64,000 nucleotides of DNA from Anisus vortex (GCA_949126835.1 OX421509.1:9178911-9242910); one strand, 5' to 3'. Counted from the stretch's first letter, positions 12,211 through 25,589 are shown. Translations and numbers: made by a program. The notes: generated by a model from the letters alone, not told the origin.

Positions 12211-14039
12211 CGCCAACCACAAACAATAATTTCCATACAGATATGATGGGGATACTACATCCCGAATCGCAAATTTTTTTAAGCCCAACGTTCTGTCAAT
12301 TTCTTTTATTTTTTGGCATAACGGCTGGCCAACATTGGGACAATAGAGCTTACTGTTAAAAAATACTACATACTATTTTAATAAGAAAGGCACTACCTTA
12401 CAACACTCGAGCCTAACACTGAGGGTCGTACATTTGAGGAAACAATCTGAGGGCTTCTGCCGCTATTCCGCTTCTCGGCATCCGCTCAAAGATGATAATA
12501 ACAATGAGTTTCTTTTTTTTCGAGATTAACAAAATAGACTAATATATAGGGTAAACGCTGATAATAGCGTGCTGTAAAACAGATTTATTTTTTCCTCAAA
12601 CGAAAATTTCTTTTCACATCTGCCTACAAGGAGATCGTGTAGCCATTACAAAGTAAATTAGTCTCTTTCAAATTACAAAGAAAATGTGCAAGATAACCAC
12701 AAGTTTCATTTAAAAGCGTTTCGTCATCTGGCTATAAGGAGATCGAGTAGCCATAACAAAAGTATTTGACTATTTCACTATTACACAGTAGCTTTAAATG
12801 GCATGAAAGTCTGTAGGCTACTTACGTAATGAAGATACAGGAATTACCAACAAAAAGTACAAGGTAAATTAAGTTCACTCGTTGACATAACAGTAATATC
12901 CCTTCTGTTTCCTCTCGACGTGTAATAAATAATCATAATAACACACACACACACACAAAGAAAAGCGTCACTTCCCACCCTCGAGACCGCCTCGCGTGTT
13001 ACCGCTAGAGTACTGAGTGTGTGTGTGCAATATATAAACGAATATGCTAACTATTATACCATGGGGGGTTCTAGTCACACACACAGGTAATAATATTACA
13101 TGTAATCTGCGTTATATTCACACACATACCTGATCATACATACACACACACAAGCACAAAGAGTTAGTCTGTCTTGCACAGTCGACGCAATCAACTGCAC
13201 ACTTTTCTTTTTTTTTTTATTTCTCTAGGTAAGTGACATGTTGTATATATAGTCTATATTTAAATATAAAAAAAACACAGTAGAGCACCGACCACCAATA
13301 CTACCTGCGGTAGTTTAGTGCGCCAACTTCAAACACACACACAGGTACACACACATGTACACACAAAGCTGCACAATATGCACCGCGACTCTTTTTTAGT
13401 AGGTAGCTGAGGCAGAAGGAATAAAAAAGTAATGGTGGGGGGGGGGGGGGAGAGAAATAGTAGGGGATGAGGGAAAATCAGTCTTTCGTAGCGAAGTGAT
13501 TGTTAAAACCGAAGGTTCTCGAGGGCTAATATCGGCGAGGGCCCAAATATATCATTTCTTTCAAGTAAAAATACTAAAAAGTTCTATCTGAAAAGACTAT
13601 CTCCTTATATTAAAAAAAATCGATGTTTAACAAAGAAACTATACTTATGATTTCAAAAAGTGGTAGATATTATTACAGATAATTACTTTTAAAAAAGTGA
13701 CTGAATAATGTATGCTAGTGGCAGCCATTTTACTATATGAAATTATCTTAAATTCCTGTGACACCTAGCTAGCACTGCCTGGCATAATTCTCAAACTAAT
13801 TATTTTAAAAAATATATCTATCAATTATTATGAGTGTTATAAAAAAATTAATTTCCGGAAGATTTAATTTGATTGACCAATTGACAAAGATTTGTGTTCA
13901 GTCGATCGATTTCAATAAACTTGGTCAAATTCACCCACATGTCGTCAAACTTTGAGGTGAATTTGCCGTCTCCAACAGTTTTGGGGAGGGATGAGTCAAG
14001 TATAAAAGTTTTGGAAATGTTCATCAATTGACAGAATTT
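12211..14039. other. Background with CA repeats
   Basis: CA-rich patches at 12,940-13,370 and a G14 run near 13,437. No gene seen. Confidence 0.5.
12611..12790 (+). repeat. Two-copy ~110-bp direct repeat
   Basis: Both units share CATCTGxCTAxAAGGAGATCG, xGTAGCCATxACAAA and a following TTACACA-type end. They start near 12,617 and 12,727. Confidence 0.6.
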
Positions 14040-14500
14040 TAAATGAATACATCAATCAGCAAAAACTTTTGGGTGAATTTAATAAATCGCCAAAAATCTT
14101 TTGGGCGAATTCATAAGTCGGCAAAACTTTTGGGTGAATTTATTAATCGGAAAAAACTTTAGCTGAATCCATAAATCGGCAAAACTTTGGATGAATACAT
14201 CAATCGGCTAAATTTTCGGTGAATTTATTAATCGACAAAAGCCTTTCGGTGAATTAATCAATCGGCAAAACTTTTGGGTGAATTTATTAATCGGAAAACA
14301 AATCTTTTGGTGACTTTATCAATCGGCTAAATCCTTTGGGTGAATTTATTAATTGGCAAAAACCTTTCGGTGAATTCATCAAGCGGCAAAAACCTTTCGG
14401 TGAATTCATCAATCGGCAAAACTTTTGGGGTGTGAATTTATTAATCGACTAAATCTTTGGGGTTGAAAAAGGCAATTGTTGCGAAACTTTTCGGTCAATT
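14040..14500. repeat. Degenerate ~30-bp tandem repeat
   Basis: About 14 diverged units of GTGAATTTATTAATCGGCAA then AACTTTTGG, with length drift. Adjacent sequence from 13,925 shows still weaker copies, implying an old array. Confidence 0.8.
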
Positions 14501-15280
14501 TCATCGATAGCAAAAAAAAAAAAAAAGAAGTTGGCGAGAAAATGTATGTAGGAAGGTGATTTTGCCCCTGAATTTTGAAAACTCACCCCCCCCCCCCTTA
14601 CCCCACCGCAAGTCCGCGAGGTATTTGAGATCCGTTGCGTTAGTCAGTATTGCGTGCGTGTACTTGTAAGGTTTGTTACACTTTCCATATGAAACCACGT
14701 GGTTGAAGGCTTAAGGCATGTCAAAGTCAAAAGAAGCGCCCCCCTCCCCCGCCCCTTTTTTTTTTACCAGCATACACACGACACGACACGGCTGGCTTTT
14801 AGACACACACATCTTACTAACGGCATGCACCACCGACTGAAATGAATAAAGGCGTATAGTCAATGGGGCGATGAGATTATTACAACAGACGCACGCGGAG
14901 ACGCCTTTGGTGGTGTTATTGTTAGTTTGGGTGGGTTTTTTGTTTTGTGTTTGTCTGTTTATTTATTATGTTTAGATTATCATATGAAGGCATGTTGCGC
15001 GATGTTATTTGATAGTGATGAGCGGACCAAGAGACACGGGCGGCGGACAAGTTCATATTATAGTTGATTTCAATGCTTTGTGGCTTACTGATAAATGAAA
15101 CTGATATAACACGCATCGCAGGCGGGGCGATTAGGTAACATAGCGGTTACGGTCCAAGAATGGCAGGGTGGACGGAATGACTGAAAAGCGACAAACTGAA
15201 AGACAGAAAAAAAAAAGACAGACGGACGGGTGGGTGTAAGGAGGGGTGGAAAGAAAAAAGCGACAGACAATGTGCTATTT

Positions 15281-15532
15281 GCGGCGCGGTGGCCGAGCGG
15301 TAGCGCGTTCGACTGGCGATCCGAAGGATCTGGGTTCGAATCCTGGTGAAGGCTATGATTTGTTCCCGGAACTGATGGGCGTCCCTGATCTGATCGGTAC
15401 CTAACTTTCGTTTGGAGGAAGGGGGGGGGGGGGTAAAGTAGAGGCGGCTGGGCGTTTTACCGGCCACACAATACCCCCAAGTTTACCGAGGCCACAGAAA
15501 CCGGTGAACGCTGGATCACATTGGTCCGAAGG
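15281..15532 (+). mobile_element. SINE-A, most complete tRNA head
   Basis: GCGCGGTGGCCGAGCGGTAG (A box) and ATCTGGGTTCGAATCCTGG (B box), 15281-15352, form a tRNA-like pol III promoter. The body carries the GCGGCTGGGC, GGCCACACAATxCCC, GGCCACAGAAACxGGTGAACG and GGTCCGA blocks that recur across the window. No coding capacity. The family tail is normally GACGGGTACTTTACTTT, lost here. Confidence 0.8.
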
Positions 15533-16187
15533 ATTTTATTTTACAAAAATCGATTTACAAATTGATGATGCCCCATCACTTTTTTTTTTATTACACAGGA
15601 AACCACGTAGACGCCATTATTTAAAAGGGCGCTAAAAGAACTGGCCCGTGGGCGGGGTGGGGCATCAAGTGTCGATGTTACGTAATATCATAATATATAG
15701 CATATAGACTCTATATATAAATAATTGTGTTTAAGAAACTCAAATTTCTGGGTAAAGAAAAGAAGGTTGGGAAAGGGATTGTGGTGAAAAGGGGGAGGGG
15801 TCACTGGAGAGGTGGAGAGGCCCGAAAGGGTTCCCAGTTTAACATGTTTCTTTGGCATCCGTCCAACAATATCGAGGAGGATAAGAACGGCGCCCTTCTT
15901 GTTGTTCCACCCAAGAGATTCGTATATCCACACCCCCCCCTCCCCCTACCAAACCTTCTATTTGATCCTATACCGAGAATAGGTGGATGTCATGCCACCT
16001 AGACCTACAGAATTGTAATCCAACACTCTATCGCTACAACACTGAAAAAGACACTACATGGTCTATTTGTTTGGTAATAGGATCGAGGGTCTGGTTTAAG
16101 GACATGCACGTATTCTTCGACACTAGACTCTTGTGTATCAACAGAACGCCGGGGAGTATATAGTCTAGCAATAAAGTGTAGTAAGTA

Positions 16188-16512
16188 AAGTACCCGTCGG
16201 GCCAAATTGAGGATACTAGAGGATTGTGTGGCCAGCACAAGTCAGTAAAGTAAAGTACCCGTCGGACCGAGTTGATCCATAGGGCCGGTGAAGGAGCGTT
16301 CACCAGTTTCCGTGGCCACGGCATACTAGGTGATTGTGTGGCTATGCACAGTTACTTTACCCCAACTAATGTCAGGTACCCATCAGCTCTGGGTAGACTC
16401 AGGGACCCCCCCCCTTTCACGGAACTAATACTAGCCTTCACCAGGATTCGAAATCCAGGACCTTTGGTACGCCAGGCGAACGCGCTGCCCGATAGCCCGA
16501 CTGTGGTCCCCC
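16188..16512 (-). mobile_element. SINE-A, a tail stub and a full copy in tandem
   Basis: A short tail piece (16188-16240) is followed by a nearly full reverse copy that ends in the AGGATTCGAAATCCAGGACC B box. Both start at the same TAAAGTACCCGTCGG end. Confidence 0.75.
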
Positions 16513-16529
16513 ATGACACAACAGAATAA

Positions 16530-16745
16530 ATAAAATAAATATCAGACTTATATAGCGCATATCCCGTTTCCGTTGGGAACAGTTCTATGCGCTGCAGTAA
16601 ACATAGTGCTGCCTGCTGGCGCAAATACCTTTACAGGCCCAAAACTCCTGCAGGGTGACAGGGATCCGCCGGTGGCAGGGATAGAACCCGCGACCTGTCC
16701 GTTGGTTTATGGTTGACAGTCCGGTGTGCTAACCGCTAGACCAGA
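16530..16745 (-). mobile_element. SINE-B copy with a third type of tail
   Basis: The head (TGGTCTAGCGGTTAGCACACC on the minus strand, with a good A box) and body match the other copies. The 3' part is different: it ends GCGCTATATAAGTCTGATAT then TTATTTTATTTATT. Confidence 0.65.
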
Positions 16746-17007
16746 ATGTGAACGCGGGGGACAAAAATTCTCTCTTGTTGTTAATTATGAAGTTTGTTTT
16801 TTTTTGTTTTTTTTTTAATGATGTGTTTTTTCAGGTGAGTCCAGGTCAGTGCGAGATATGGAAGCTGACGCCTAAACATAGGGGAGGGGGGGTAACTTGG
16901 GGTCAGATAGTGAAAACATGGACCCGGTTCAGGTATACCTTGATGACTGTATCCCAGTAAGGAAGAAAGACATAAGTAGGTATAAAAGTAAGCCAATCTT
17001 CGTGTAA

Positions 17008-17225
17008 GGTTTTTTCCTGGTTAGTTCAGGTAACCCATTCCATACCAGGATGGTACTCAGGAAGACACGAGAACTTACATGAATTCGGCTTCTTGCATAC
17101 GGAACAAGAAAGAAAAACTGTTGTAATAACCTCTTTGCCTGTTTTTAGTCTATACCCTAAATTAATGTCCCCGCTATTTTTCAATGTAAAATTATTTTTT
17201 ATTACGACTTGCCTTTTTTTCAACC
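17008..17225 (-). mobile_element. LINE-a fragment, copy 3, diverged
   Basis: The minus strand encodes SCLPEYHPGMEWVT and upstream sequence that parallels the FFPSGIRAWNGL region of the 40950 copy. The tail is absent. Confidence 0.55.
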
Positions 17226-17402
17226 TTCTTCCTTGAATGTGTTACTAAATTTAGGGATCTAATTAATGCTGTTAGAATTGCCAGGTGTGAATTTTCACTT
17301 GTAACAAACTTGTAACTTGTAAATCTTGTTTTGTATAACATAATAATTGTTTGTTTATGTTTTTTTTAATGAAGGTTTTGCTGTTCACACAGAAATGCAT
17401 AT

Positions 17403-17755
17403 TGTCGTATCTTATCTTATATATTACAGACGCTCCTTCTATAAAGAAGATTATTGCGTCCTGCAAGTCTAGTCTTGCATCTTCATTAATGTTTTAAATA
17501 ATGTTAAGCTACGGGTTTTCCTGGTTTGTTCAGGTAGCCCATTCCATGCCCGAACGCCACTCAGGAAGAAAAAAGAGTACGTATATATATGCATTTGTTC
17601 TCGCATAAGGAACAAGGAAAGAGTTTTTTGTCCTTATGTTAATCAGAGCATTGCAACATGTTGTTATTTGGGTTGTATTTCTAAATTAGAGTTTAATGCC
17701 TTATGTATTATTATGACTACTTTACCCTTTGCCCTTCTGTCGTATAGTTCGTATA
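17403..17755 (-). mobile_element. LINE-a 3' end, copy 4
   Basis: It starts at the ATCTTATCTTATATATTACAG tail (minus sense TAAGATAAGAT) and continues through the SFFLSGVRAWNGLPEQT-type coding end and the ACAACATGTTGCAATGCTCTG segment. The tail segment with ATAATCTTCTTTATAGAAGG is the best match to SINE-B. Confidence 0.7.
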
Positions 17756-17927
17756 GTCTAACCAATGTCATTTGTTTTCTACCTCTCGCTGATGGATCCC
17801 CACACAAAAGATGTCAGCTCGATAGTTTCTCTTTTCTTCAAAATTAAAATGTCAACGGAAAATTTTTTGTTTGACCTCTATACTCTATTCGAAATGTACT
17901 TTGAGGTTTGAAGGTTGTTTAGACTAT

Positions 17928-18420
17928 ATATATATATATATATGGAGAGAGAGAGGGTGGGGGAGAGAGGGAGAGATAGAAGGGGGGGGGAGATAAATAG
18001 AAAGATAGACGGATAGATAGATAAATAAATCGATAGATAGATAAATAGATAGATAAATATATACATAGCTAGATGTATAGATAGATAAATAAATCAATAG
18101 ATAGATAAATAGATAGATAAATATATACATAGCTAGATGTATAGATAGATAAATAGATATATAAATAGATGAATAGATAGATAAATAGATGAATAGATAG
18201 ATAGATGAATAGATAGATAAATATATACATAAATAGATGTATAGATAGATAAATAGATGAATAGATAGATAGATGAATAGATAGATAAATATATACATAA
18301 ATAGATGAATAGATAAATAAATAGATACATAAATAGATGAATATATAGATAGATGAATAGATAGATAAATAAATAGATAAATATATGCCTAGATAGATAG
18401 ATAAATAAATAGATAGAGAT
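17928..18420. repeat. GATA/AAATA simple-repeat array
   Basis: TA and GAGA runs lead into ~420 bp of AGATAGATAAATAGATGAAT mixtures, with TATACATA breaks repeated at roughly 60-bp intervals. Confidence 0.92.
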
Positions 18421-19480
18421 TTGTATAACCCAATGAAAAACATCTGTATTGATTAGTTTTCAATCGATCCTAAAACTTGCAACAATTTGTTGGGTTGTTG
18501 TATTTATTTATTTATTTTTGCTTCAGTGTGGATTATTTTAGCATCAAAAGCGTTTTGTAAATAAATAAAAAACAGAAATTATGATGAACGTAGGGCATGG
18601 TGCCCGCCTCCCCTGTTCCCCCAGACACAACACATTGGCCTTCTTTTGCTGAAGGCTCCCCCCCCTCCCTTTCCCGTTAGAAGTTTTATGTCCGCCAGAC
18701 GAGCGGGGGTTACGACCCGTGTACTTTCAAACTTAAGTCCGCGGCTATTTTTAGACGTCCTCTTAGGCGGAAGCTGGTTCAGCCGCCATTATTATTATAC
18801 ATGTATATATGTACGAACATAATATATATATGCATATATTTATTTATTTATGCAAGTTATGTCACACAACTGGTTCTCTCTTCACCTTCGGCCCCTATTG
18901 TGATAGTAGGTAACGGGGGGGGGGGGAGGGTGCAGACATAGCCGCCCCCCGTGCCCCCCCCCCGGGGGAGGGTGGGAGGATCTGCTGCAGGTAATACCCA
19001 TGCAGCAGTGACTTGGAGTTTGATGTGTGTTGTGTTACGGGCTAATGGTTTATGTGCGCGAGGAGAAAAATAAAGTGGTTGTTGGTGCGGCGGGAGAGGA
19101 GAAGGCAAGGCGGGGGGGGGGAGGTATGGTCATGTAAGTAGGACTGACGTTGCCCAACCGTCACGCTCTATTGACCCCCCCCCCAACACACACACACAGA
19201 CTGGTAGACATGTCTACTACAGTAGATCGGTGGGGGTCTTTATGTCGGTATTACGGATGGCTGGGTTTGCTCTGCAGGGGGGAGAGGGAAGGTGGAGCGG
19301 TCGTGCCAGAAGATTAAGGCGGTAGAGAAGGGCTGGGGAACAAGATGGTTGGGGAGCATTCAAAAGTCACTTGCAAGCATGATCTGAACTTACCTATTCG
19401 CACCCGTACCCCCCGCCAATTTCCACTCCTTAAATAAACCTTGGGATCGATCCCTACCGACTGAAAAAAGCCTGGCCTAG
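18421..19480. other. Background with G/C homopolymers
   Basis: C- and G-run clusters at 18,910-18,970 and 19,110-19,190. No gene seen. Confidence 0.5.
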
Positions 19481-19800
19481 GACAGATGCTCTTGGCTGCG
19501 CAACATGACCTTTCTCTGGAGCAGCAGCCCGTGATGATGAAAAACAAAAAAGGCTGAAATTCGCAAACAGAAGAGCGACACCTCGGAGGATCAAACGACA
19601 TCACCCAACGGTACAGCTGGCCAAGAAGCCACGCACCCGTGTCTCCCAATGCCAGCGACACTTCCAGCCGGGGGGCAAGAATAACTGGCCTGATCAGTCC
19701 ATCTCCGGACCCACAGGCAACTAGGCCTATGACTTTGTTAGAAGATGGTCTTCATCGAAACCGATGGACAAGCATCATCCTCATCATCACTCATATCTAT
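19480..19800 (+). mobile_element. Degenerate LINE 3' end with CCHH-finger remnant
   Basis: Frame-shifted plus-strand pieces, ending RGARITGLISPSPDPQ then EDGLHRNRWT, resemble the C-terminal C-x2-C/SRIGLxSHxRTH finger and DGRHR tail seen at the end of some LINE ORF2 proteins. ATCATCCTCATCATCACTCA follows as a typical simple tail. The reading is moderately speculative. Confidence 0.4.
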
Positions 19801-19880
19801 ACAAAGTCCACTTCATTGTAAACCTTTTTTTTTTTTAAAAAGAGGATTTCCCAATATGACGCTCCTCCCACCCAACCCGT

Positions 19881-20084
19881 CAGTGGCGTAGCTAGGGATT
19901 TGGGGGCTGGGGGGGGGGCTTGGCCTCTTTAGGGGCCCCTGCAAATTTTTTTTTCTGACCCTCTTTTGGGGGCCCATGCAAAAATTTTTTTGCGGACACG
20001 CCTTTGGGGCCCCCCCCTCGAGTAGGGGCCCTGGGGTACTTTTGAATTTGGACCCCCCTCCCGCCTCCTCTAGCTACGCCACTG
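19881..20084. mobile_element. Complete hAT-type MITE with 8-bp target duplication
   Basis: This 204-bp element starts CAGTGGCGTAGCTAG and ends with the exact 15-bp reverse complement. It is flanked on both sides by CAACCCGT (19873-19880 and 20085-20092). An 8-bp duplication with CA...TG termini fits the hAT superfamily. The interior is G/C-homopolymer-rich and non-coding. Confidence 0.88.
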
Positions 20085-21307
20085 CAACCCGTTTTCTATT
20101 TCAAGGGCGCCTCCAGACGATACAGGAACGGGTTTTGAAAAAATGTGAGGTGACATTTGTATAGCTCTGCCAACAAACATAATGCAAGCTCAGAGCGCAT
20201 TTAACATACAACTAAGAACACGGATATAATCTCTAGGCCAAGGGATATCTAAAACATTGGGGGGGGGGGGGGGCACAGTTGCCCAGCTCACGGAGAAGAA
20301 ACGTCCTGGCACTCAATTCACATGAACATATTTTTTTTTTTGGCGCTTGGACACTTCTTTTAATCCCAGGGTGTCCGTATAAAGATATTTACAGTGCAGG
20401 GGTGGCGTATGCGGGAGATGGGTCTACAGTGTTTTCTTTATACTTCATATCAACACCACCATTTTGGGTAACGCCCCCCCTCCCCACAACTTCATCGATT
20501 AGCGAACTGTACAAAACTTACAAACAAACACACATTCACGCTACTAGTACTACTGAAACTACAGAATTGATAGTTGTATCCTGTTACTGGAACGGCAAGA
20601 ATCTCGAGCATGCGCACAAAGCCTATTAATTTTTTCTAAGTATATTATAATATAATATTTATATTATATACAGTCTATATATTATATTCACCCCCTCCCC
20701 CCGTCCCACAGACGTAAATATATACTACCCTTTACTAAAGAGTAAATTACAAAAAAAAATAACACACCTCTCCGCTAAATTATCTCTCCCCCTCCCCCCC
20801 CCCCCCCCGGGGAGGTGGGGATGGGGAAGGGGTGGGGGCGTAGCGGGACGCCATCTAACTTCCTTCCACTATGAATACCGAAATTTTGAAAAATTAAAAA
20901 ATACTTTTAAAAAAAAATTCGCGACCCTCAAACAGACAGACATGCGCAGAGAGGGTGTTCTGGTTGACGAAACAATGTACTTATACTATTTATAGACTTA
21001 GCCAAAGGCAAATTTTATAGGTCAGTGTACGCTCGTTTTCTTTTCTATTTCTTATTATTATTATCGAAATTGATGGTTTTAGATCTGGGTTTTTTTCTTT
21101 CTGTCTTTTTTTTTTTTTGTCGCTCCCAGGTAACGAGAAATAAATTAATGTTTCAATCGGATCTAAACATTAGAGGGTTTTTTTGTTGTTTTTTTCAAAC
21201 AAAGACTGATCTTACAGATTTGATACTTTCAGCTCATGGCCTAGCTGAGGCATCACTTTTTGTGAGTGTGTGTGTTTGTGGCGTGCATTTTATAAAATTA
21301 TTATAGT

Positions 21308-21735
21308 ATGGGAGAAGGTGGCCTAAAGGCAGCGCGCTCGGCTCGTGCATCAAAGGTCCTCGGTTTCGAGTCCTGGTGAAAGGACTGTGGTTTGTTTCCA
21401 TTGATGTAGACCTGGCATTAGTAACGACGGCTGGGCATCGAGCTGGCCACAAAGTCCAGTGATCAGTCGGACCAATTGATTGATACATAGGGCCGGTGTT
21501 GATAGCAGCGTTCACCAGTTTTCTGTGACCACGGCATATTAGGGTGGCTGTTTGACCAGCACAGTATACAGCCGCCTTTACTTTACCCTGAACAAAGGTC
21601 AAGTACCCGTCAGAGCTGGGTAGACTCAGGAACACCCTACGGATCCTGGAGAAAGAAATCCTAGCCCGCACCAGGATTCGAACCCAGGACCTTCGGTACG
21701 CCAGCCAAAACGCATTCCACCGTGCTCCCGACGTT
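21308..21735. mobile_element. Two SINE-A copies, tail to tail
   Basis: A plus-strand head and short body (21308-21463; B box GGTTTCGAGTCCTGG) meets a reverse copy (21466-21735; B box GGATTCGAACCCAGGACC) at their 3' ends. Confidence 0.75.
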
Positions 21736-22237
21736 ATAGTTGTGGGGAAAGTGAAATCTGCTGAGCATTGTACTTTGCCACTCCATCCCCTTGTAGGTCT
21801 TGGTCTGAGAGCGATAGTTTTACTTCACTTTTCTCGTTTACTTCCATAAGTAACGCGTTAGAGTATGTTGCATACGATAAGTGTGCATTATGTGCATATT
21901 GACAACTAATTACTACGCCAGGGCATCAAAGCTCCGGCTGTCAGCCTGCACAGTTTTGTGTTTTGTTCACCGCTGTTCCGTGTGTTGTGTTGTTTTGCGT
22001 ACAACGACGCTCGTTTGTTAATTAGACACGAGCTGAGGGTCGAGGGCGTAAAGAGGGTGAGTGCGTAAACGTAGTGCAAGGGGAGAGAGAAACGTGTAAC
22101 AGTGAGTGGGGGAAAATCCAAACGCAGACGACCGTAACGAGTTTTTAATAATTGCAAACAACGAAATTTGGTAACAGCAGGACTCACAGTAAAATCTGAA
22201 ATAAATTGGGGCCGCGCACTTTAAAATCTGATAGTCT

Positions 22238-22325
22238 GATACAGGACGTAATAATCTTCTAAAGCTCACTGAGCACGCTAAAAATAGCATGGATAGAAGC
22301 GCTATATAAATAACTATTATTATAT
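22238..22325 (+). mobile_element. SINE-B tail fragment, LINE-b type
   Basis: GGACGTAATAATCTTCTAAA is followed by GAGCACGCTAAAAATAGCAT, GAAGCGCTATATAAATAACT and ATTATTATAT. The head is missing. Confidence 0.6.
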
Positions 22326-22870
22326 TATTTTTACTAGATCTACATGAACTGTTTTTGTTCATTGTACAAATACTTAATAATTATGGTAAAATTATTAGTT
22401 GTAGCCTAGAAAGAAAAAAAACAACTAGTATACCCATCATCCGGTTCTATTAAGTCGATCAAATCGGTCATAAACTACCAGCAGCCATTTTTCTACCGTT
22501 TGATAAATTAAAGTATGGGTTGTTGTTTTTTTTTAATTTTTTTATTTATTACATAGCCTACGTTTTTTTTCCCCGTGTGGCATTCTAGCAAGTAAGGGGT
22601 TGCCCGAGATAATCATGTCAAAACAAAAACAAAAATACGTATATTTTGCCTAAGAGCGTTGTGGCCTTCTTCTTGATAAAAAAAAAAATATATTAAAAAT
22701 AAAAAAATGGTAGGACGTAAAATTCTAAAAATCTAAGATATGATCTTTCACCAGGTTGATTCTCTCCAGACCATACGGGCAGATAGGTTAGTCCATATTA
22801 AATACTTTAAGGCGCGCGCGGGTTATTTCAACTGATACCGGTTAAAGCGAGGTATTACAGTATCTTCATT

Positions 22871-23004
22871 CCCCCCCCCCCCCCCATAACGCCCTAACCG
22901 CGCGGATCATTTATATCCGGAAGGAATAAATACCAAACAAAGTGCAAACTGCACATTCTGATCTTTATCTATTAATTTAGCAGCGGGGGGGGGGGGGGGG
23001 GGGG
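22871..23004. repeat. C15 and G20 homopolymers
   Basis: A C run at 22,871-22,885 and a 20-G run at 22,985-23,004, about 100 bp apart and potentially complementary as a hairpin. Confidence 0.9.
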
Positions 23005-23514
23005 AAGGGGGCGCTGGCGCCCTCTGGTAGATTCTTTTTTCTTCTTCGTGGTTGTTGGATGAGAAGAAAGATACAATCAGGTGAAAAGGGGAGGATATAT
23101 GAAGGGGTGGGTCGCGCTAATTTATTAAAATATTTAAAGTACGCTGGGTTTTTTTTTTTCGTCTGTGAAATAAATGCAGTTCATGTGGACGGTTTTATAA
23201 TAAGGTTTAACAAACAAGTTTTTATATAAGGAAAGAAAGAAACGCTGTAAAAAAAAAACTATTGTGAACAAACTACTTAGTTCTGTATTTATGGATAGAG
23301 CTTTACGATGAGTCATCAATCACTCAATCAAAGAAATCAATCAGTCGCGTGCTCGGTCACTGATACTGTTTATGTAACGCACGGATAGTTCAAGGACAGG
23401 TTAACAGCCATTATATCTATATTTGTCTATATTTAAAAAAAAAAGTTTTGTTTAGTTTGTCGCTGTTTTCGTTTTTTTATATTACTATTAGTTAGAGATC
23501 TATATTATATAGCC

Positions 23515-23640
23515 ATTATTGACAAGGCTTAAGTATTATGCATGCATAAAGGTTGAAGTGTAAAACATTTCCGGTTCCATTCGTTCTTTTGCTTCAAAAC
23601 ATGTATGTGTGCTGCGTTACTGATGGTACGAAAAGATGTA
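23515..23640 (+). mobile_element. Truncated family D copy
   Basis: It shares GACAAGxCTTAA, TATGCATGCATAAA, AAACATTTCCG and TGTGTGCT, in that order, with the start of the element at 41684. No right end is visible. Confidence 0.45.
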
Positions 23641-24473
23641 GCGGAGTCGGTCCATTTATAAAGTAACAGCACAGAATAAATCACTCAATCAGTTATCATG
23701 GATCCACTTCACAACACATATGTGAAATCGACACCTAGTGTTCCGACTTCTGTCAATTAATTAGTGCACGAACTGAAAGGTACAAGAACTCGTTTGTTCC
23801 TTAACTCTGCGAGACTGTATCAACCGCTTGACTCCTTGACTACGAATCATTATCAGGAACCAGATGCTTGTGTTTTGGCAGATTTGAAGATGACTAGCGC
23901 GTGTCTGTGTGTGTGTCCTATATGATCTGGTCGTTGTGCTTGTGTGTGGAATTACTTTATTTGTTTTAATTGATGTAATAAATCAATATAATCAAACCAC
24001 ATTTCCCATTCTGGATCAATAAAGCAATCATATCTAAAGTCTTATGTAACTTTTTGCTACCGAAAATTGTTCCCCCCCCCCCTTCAACTATCTCTACCAT
24101 TCTCGGAAGCGTTAGGCCTACACGTGTCCCATTTGAGCTCTCGCCAAACGATCGATTTCTACTTTAGTTCAACACTCGTACTAAAGCTCAGTTAACCCAG
24201 ATCTAGACATAGGGCACTGGCATGGCGGCTCGGTAGTGAGGGGGGAGGTGTTAAGTGGGGGCAAATTTGGCCTGCCCTGGATCCCCCCCCCCCCCCCCAA
24301 ACATGTAGCAGTATTACAAATACCGGTTAGATCGCCCGTCCTTCTGAAATGTTTTTTTTTTTTACTTAATTTCCATAGACATGCCCCAACCCCCTCCATT
24401 TTTCCCCCACAGCAAAAATCCTTCTGGAATATTTTTTTTTTATGCTGGTTGTATGTTTCATGAAAGTAACACC

Positions 24474-24645
24474 GTAGGACCAATATCATCCATAGAGCCC
24501 GAAACCCAATGATTCAGGTACCCGAGTTTTAGACTAGGGAACACCCTCCATACCCACGACGGGGTGGGGATATCATAGCCCTCCATCAGGATTCGAACCC
24601 GGAACATTTTGGTACTCTGACTATGTTAGCTATACCCCCCCCTAT
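24474..24645 (-). mobile_element. SINE-A copy, internally deleted
   Basis: Starts GTAGGACCAATATCATCCAT, lacks the CACAATCCCC middle, and ends at the CAGGATTCGAACCCGGAAC B box. Confidence 0.6.
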
Positions 24646-25589
24646 TATCAGCCTAGATATAGTGTCCGGAAAAAAAAATTCCATATAAAAATGTAGCCTA
24701 CATATAGAGTAAGTCGATGTCCTACCTAAAAAGTCGGCAAGTTTTGCATTTAAAAAAAAAAACTCTTTTAAAACTTTGTAGACCAAAGAAAAAATAACAT
24801 TTGAAAAGATCACGTGCACAGTAACTGCAGCCAAGCAGGTCAATTGTTTTCAGTGACTACTTCCCACCATCCATCCTCCCTCCCTCAGAACCACGTCATT
24901 TAAAAAAACAAACATTTGAAGCCCTCGACCTCTCCTTCGTGTTCCTGCTTTGGCTGCCGCTAAGCACGAGAGGCGAGTTGATTATAGGGAGAGGTGAGGA
25001 GAGGGGATGTGAGAAGGGTAGGAGGTAGGTGGCGAACTCGCTCATCCGGAAAGACCGTCGCGCCCCGCTGAACAGCCGACTTGAACTGGTGGTATATTAA
25101 ATGTGTATATATTATTTTTCAAATTGCAGTTTTGTTGAATGTTGACCAAGGAACGCCTAGACTCCCCCCCCCCCCTCCCCGCCGACGTAGTAACGTTGAT
25201 ACCCCCCCCTCTCTCTCTCTCTCTCTCTCTGCTTGTCATGCAGTCAGTCAGACCGTACAGACGGCTGTGGGATGGAGGGAGAGGGGGATATGTGAGTGAG
25301 TGTGTGTGTGTGTGGGGGGGGGGGGCTTGATTGAGTTGGGTAGGGTGGTATTTAAGGGCCGGGTTAGTTACGTATTAGTCAACTCCTGACACGTCAACTC
25401 ATGAGGAAGGAGTGGGGGGGGGGGAACCAGCAGTCGTTGCTACCTTATCCAAGGCCGCCATCTTTGAATGTACAAGAATCTAGGTCACGACTGCAAGGTT
25501 ACGACACCCTTTATAGGTGTATATCTGCTTCATATACTTGCTATAATGAAATGGTACGCACGATTTATTCAATTCCTATGCTAATCTTA

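Larger units (their letters stand above)
20093..23514. other. Background outside annotated repeats
   Basis: AT-rich palindromic patch at 20,640-20,690 and several long C or G runs. Frames are short and unrecognised. Confidence 0.5.

Noticed and set aside
15281..15352. Possible tRNA gene in SINE-A
   Set aside because: The same head recurs across the window with a conserved downstream body, so it is a tRNA-derived SINE.
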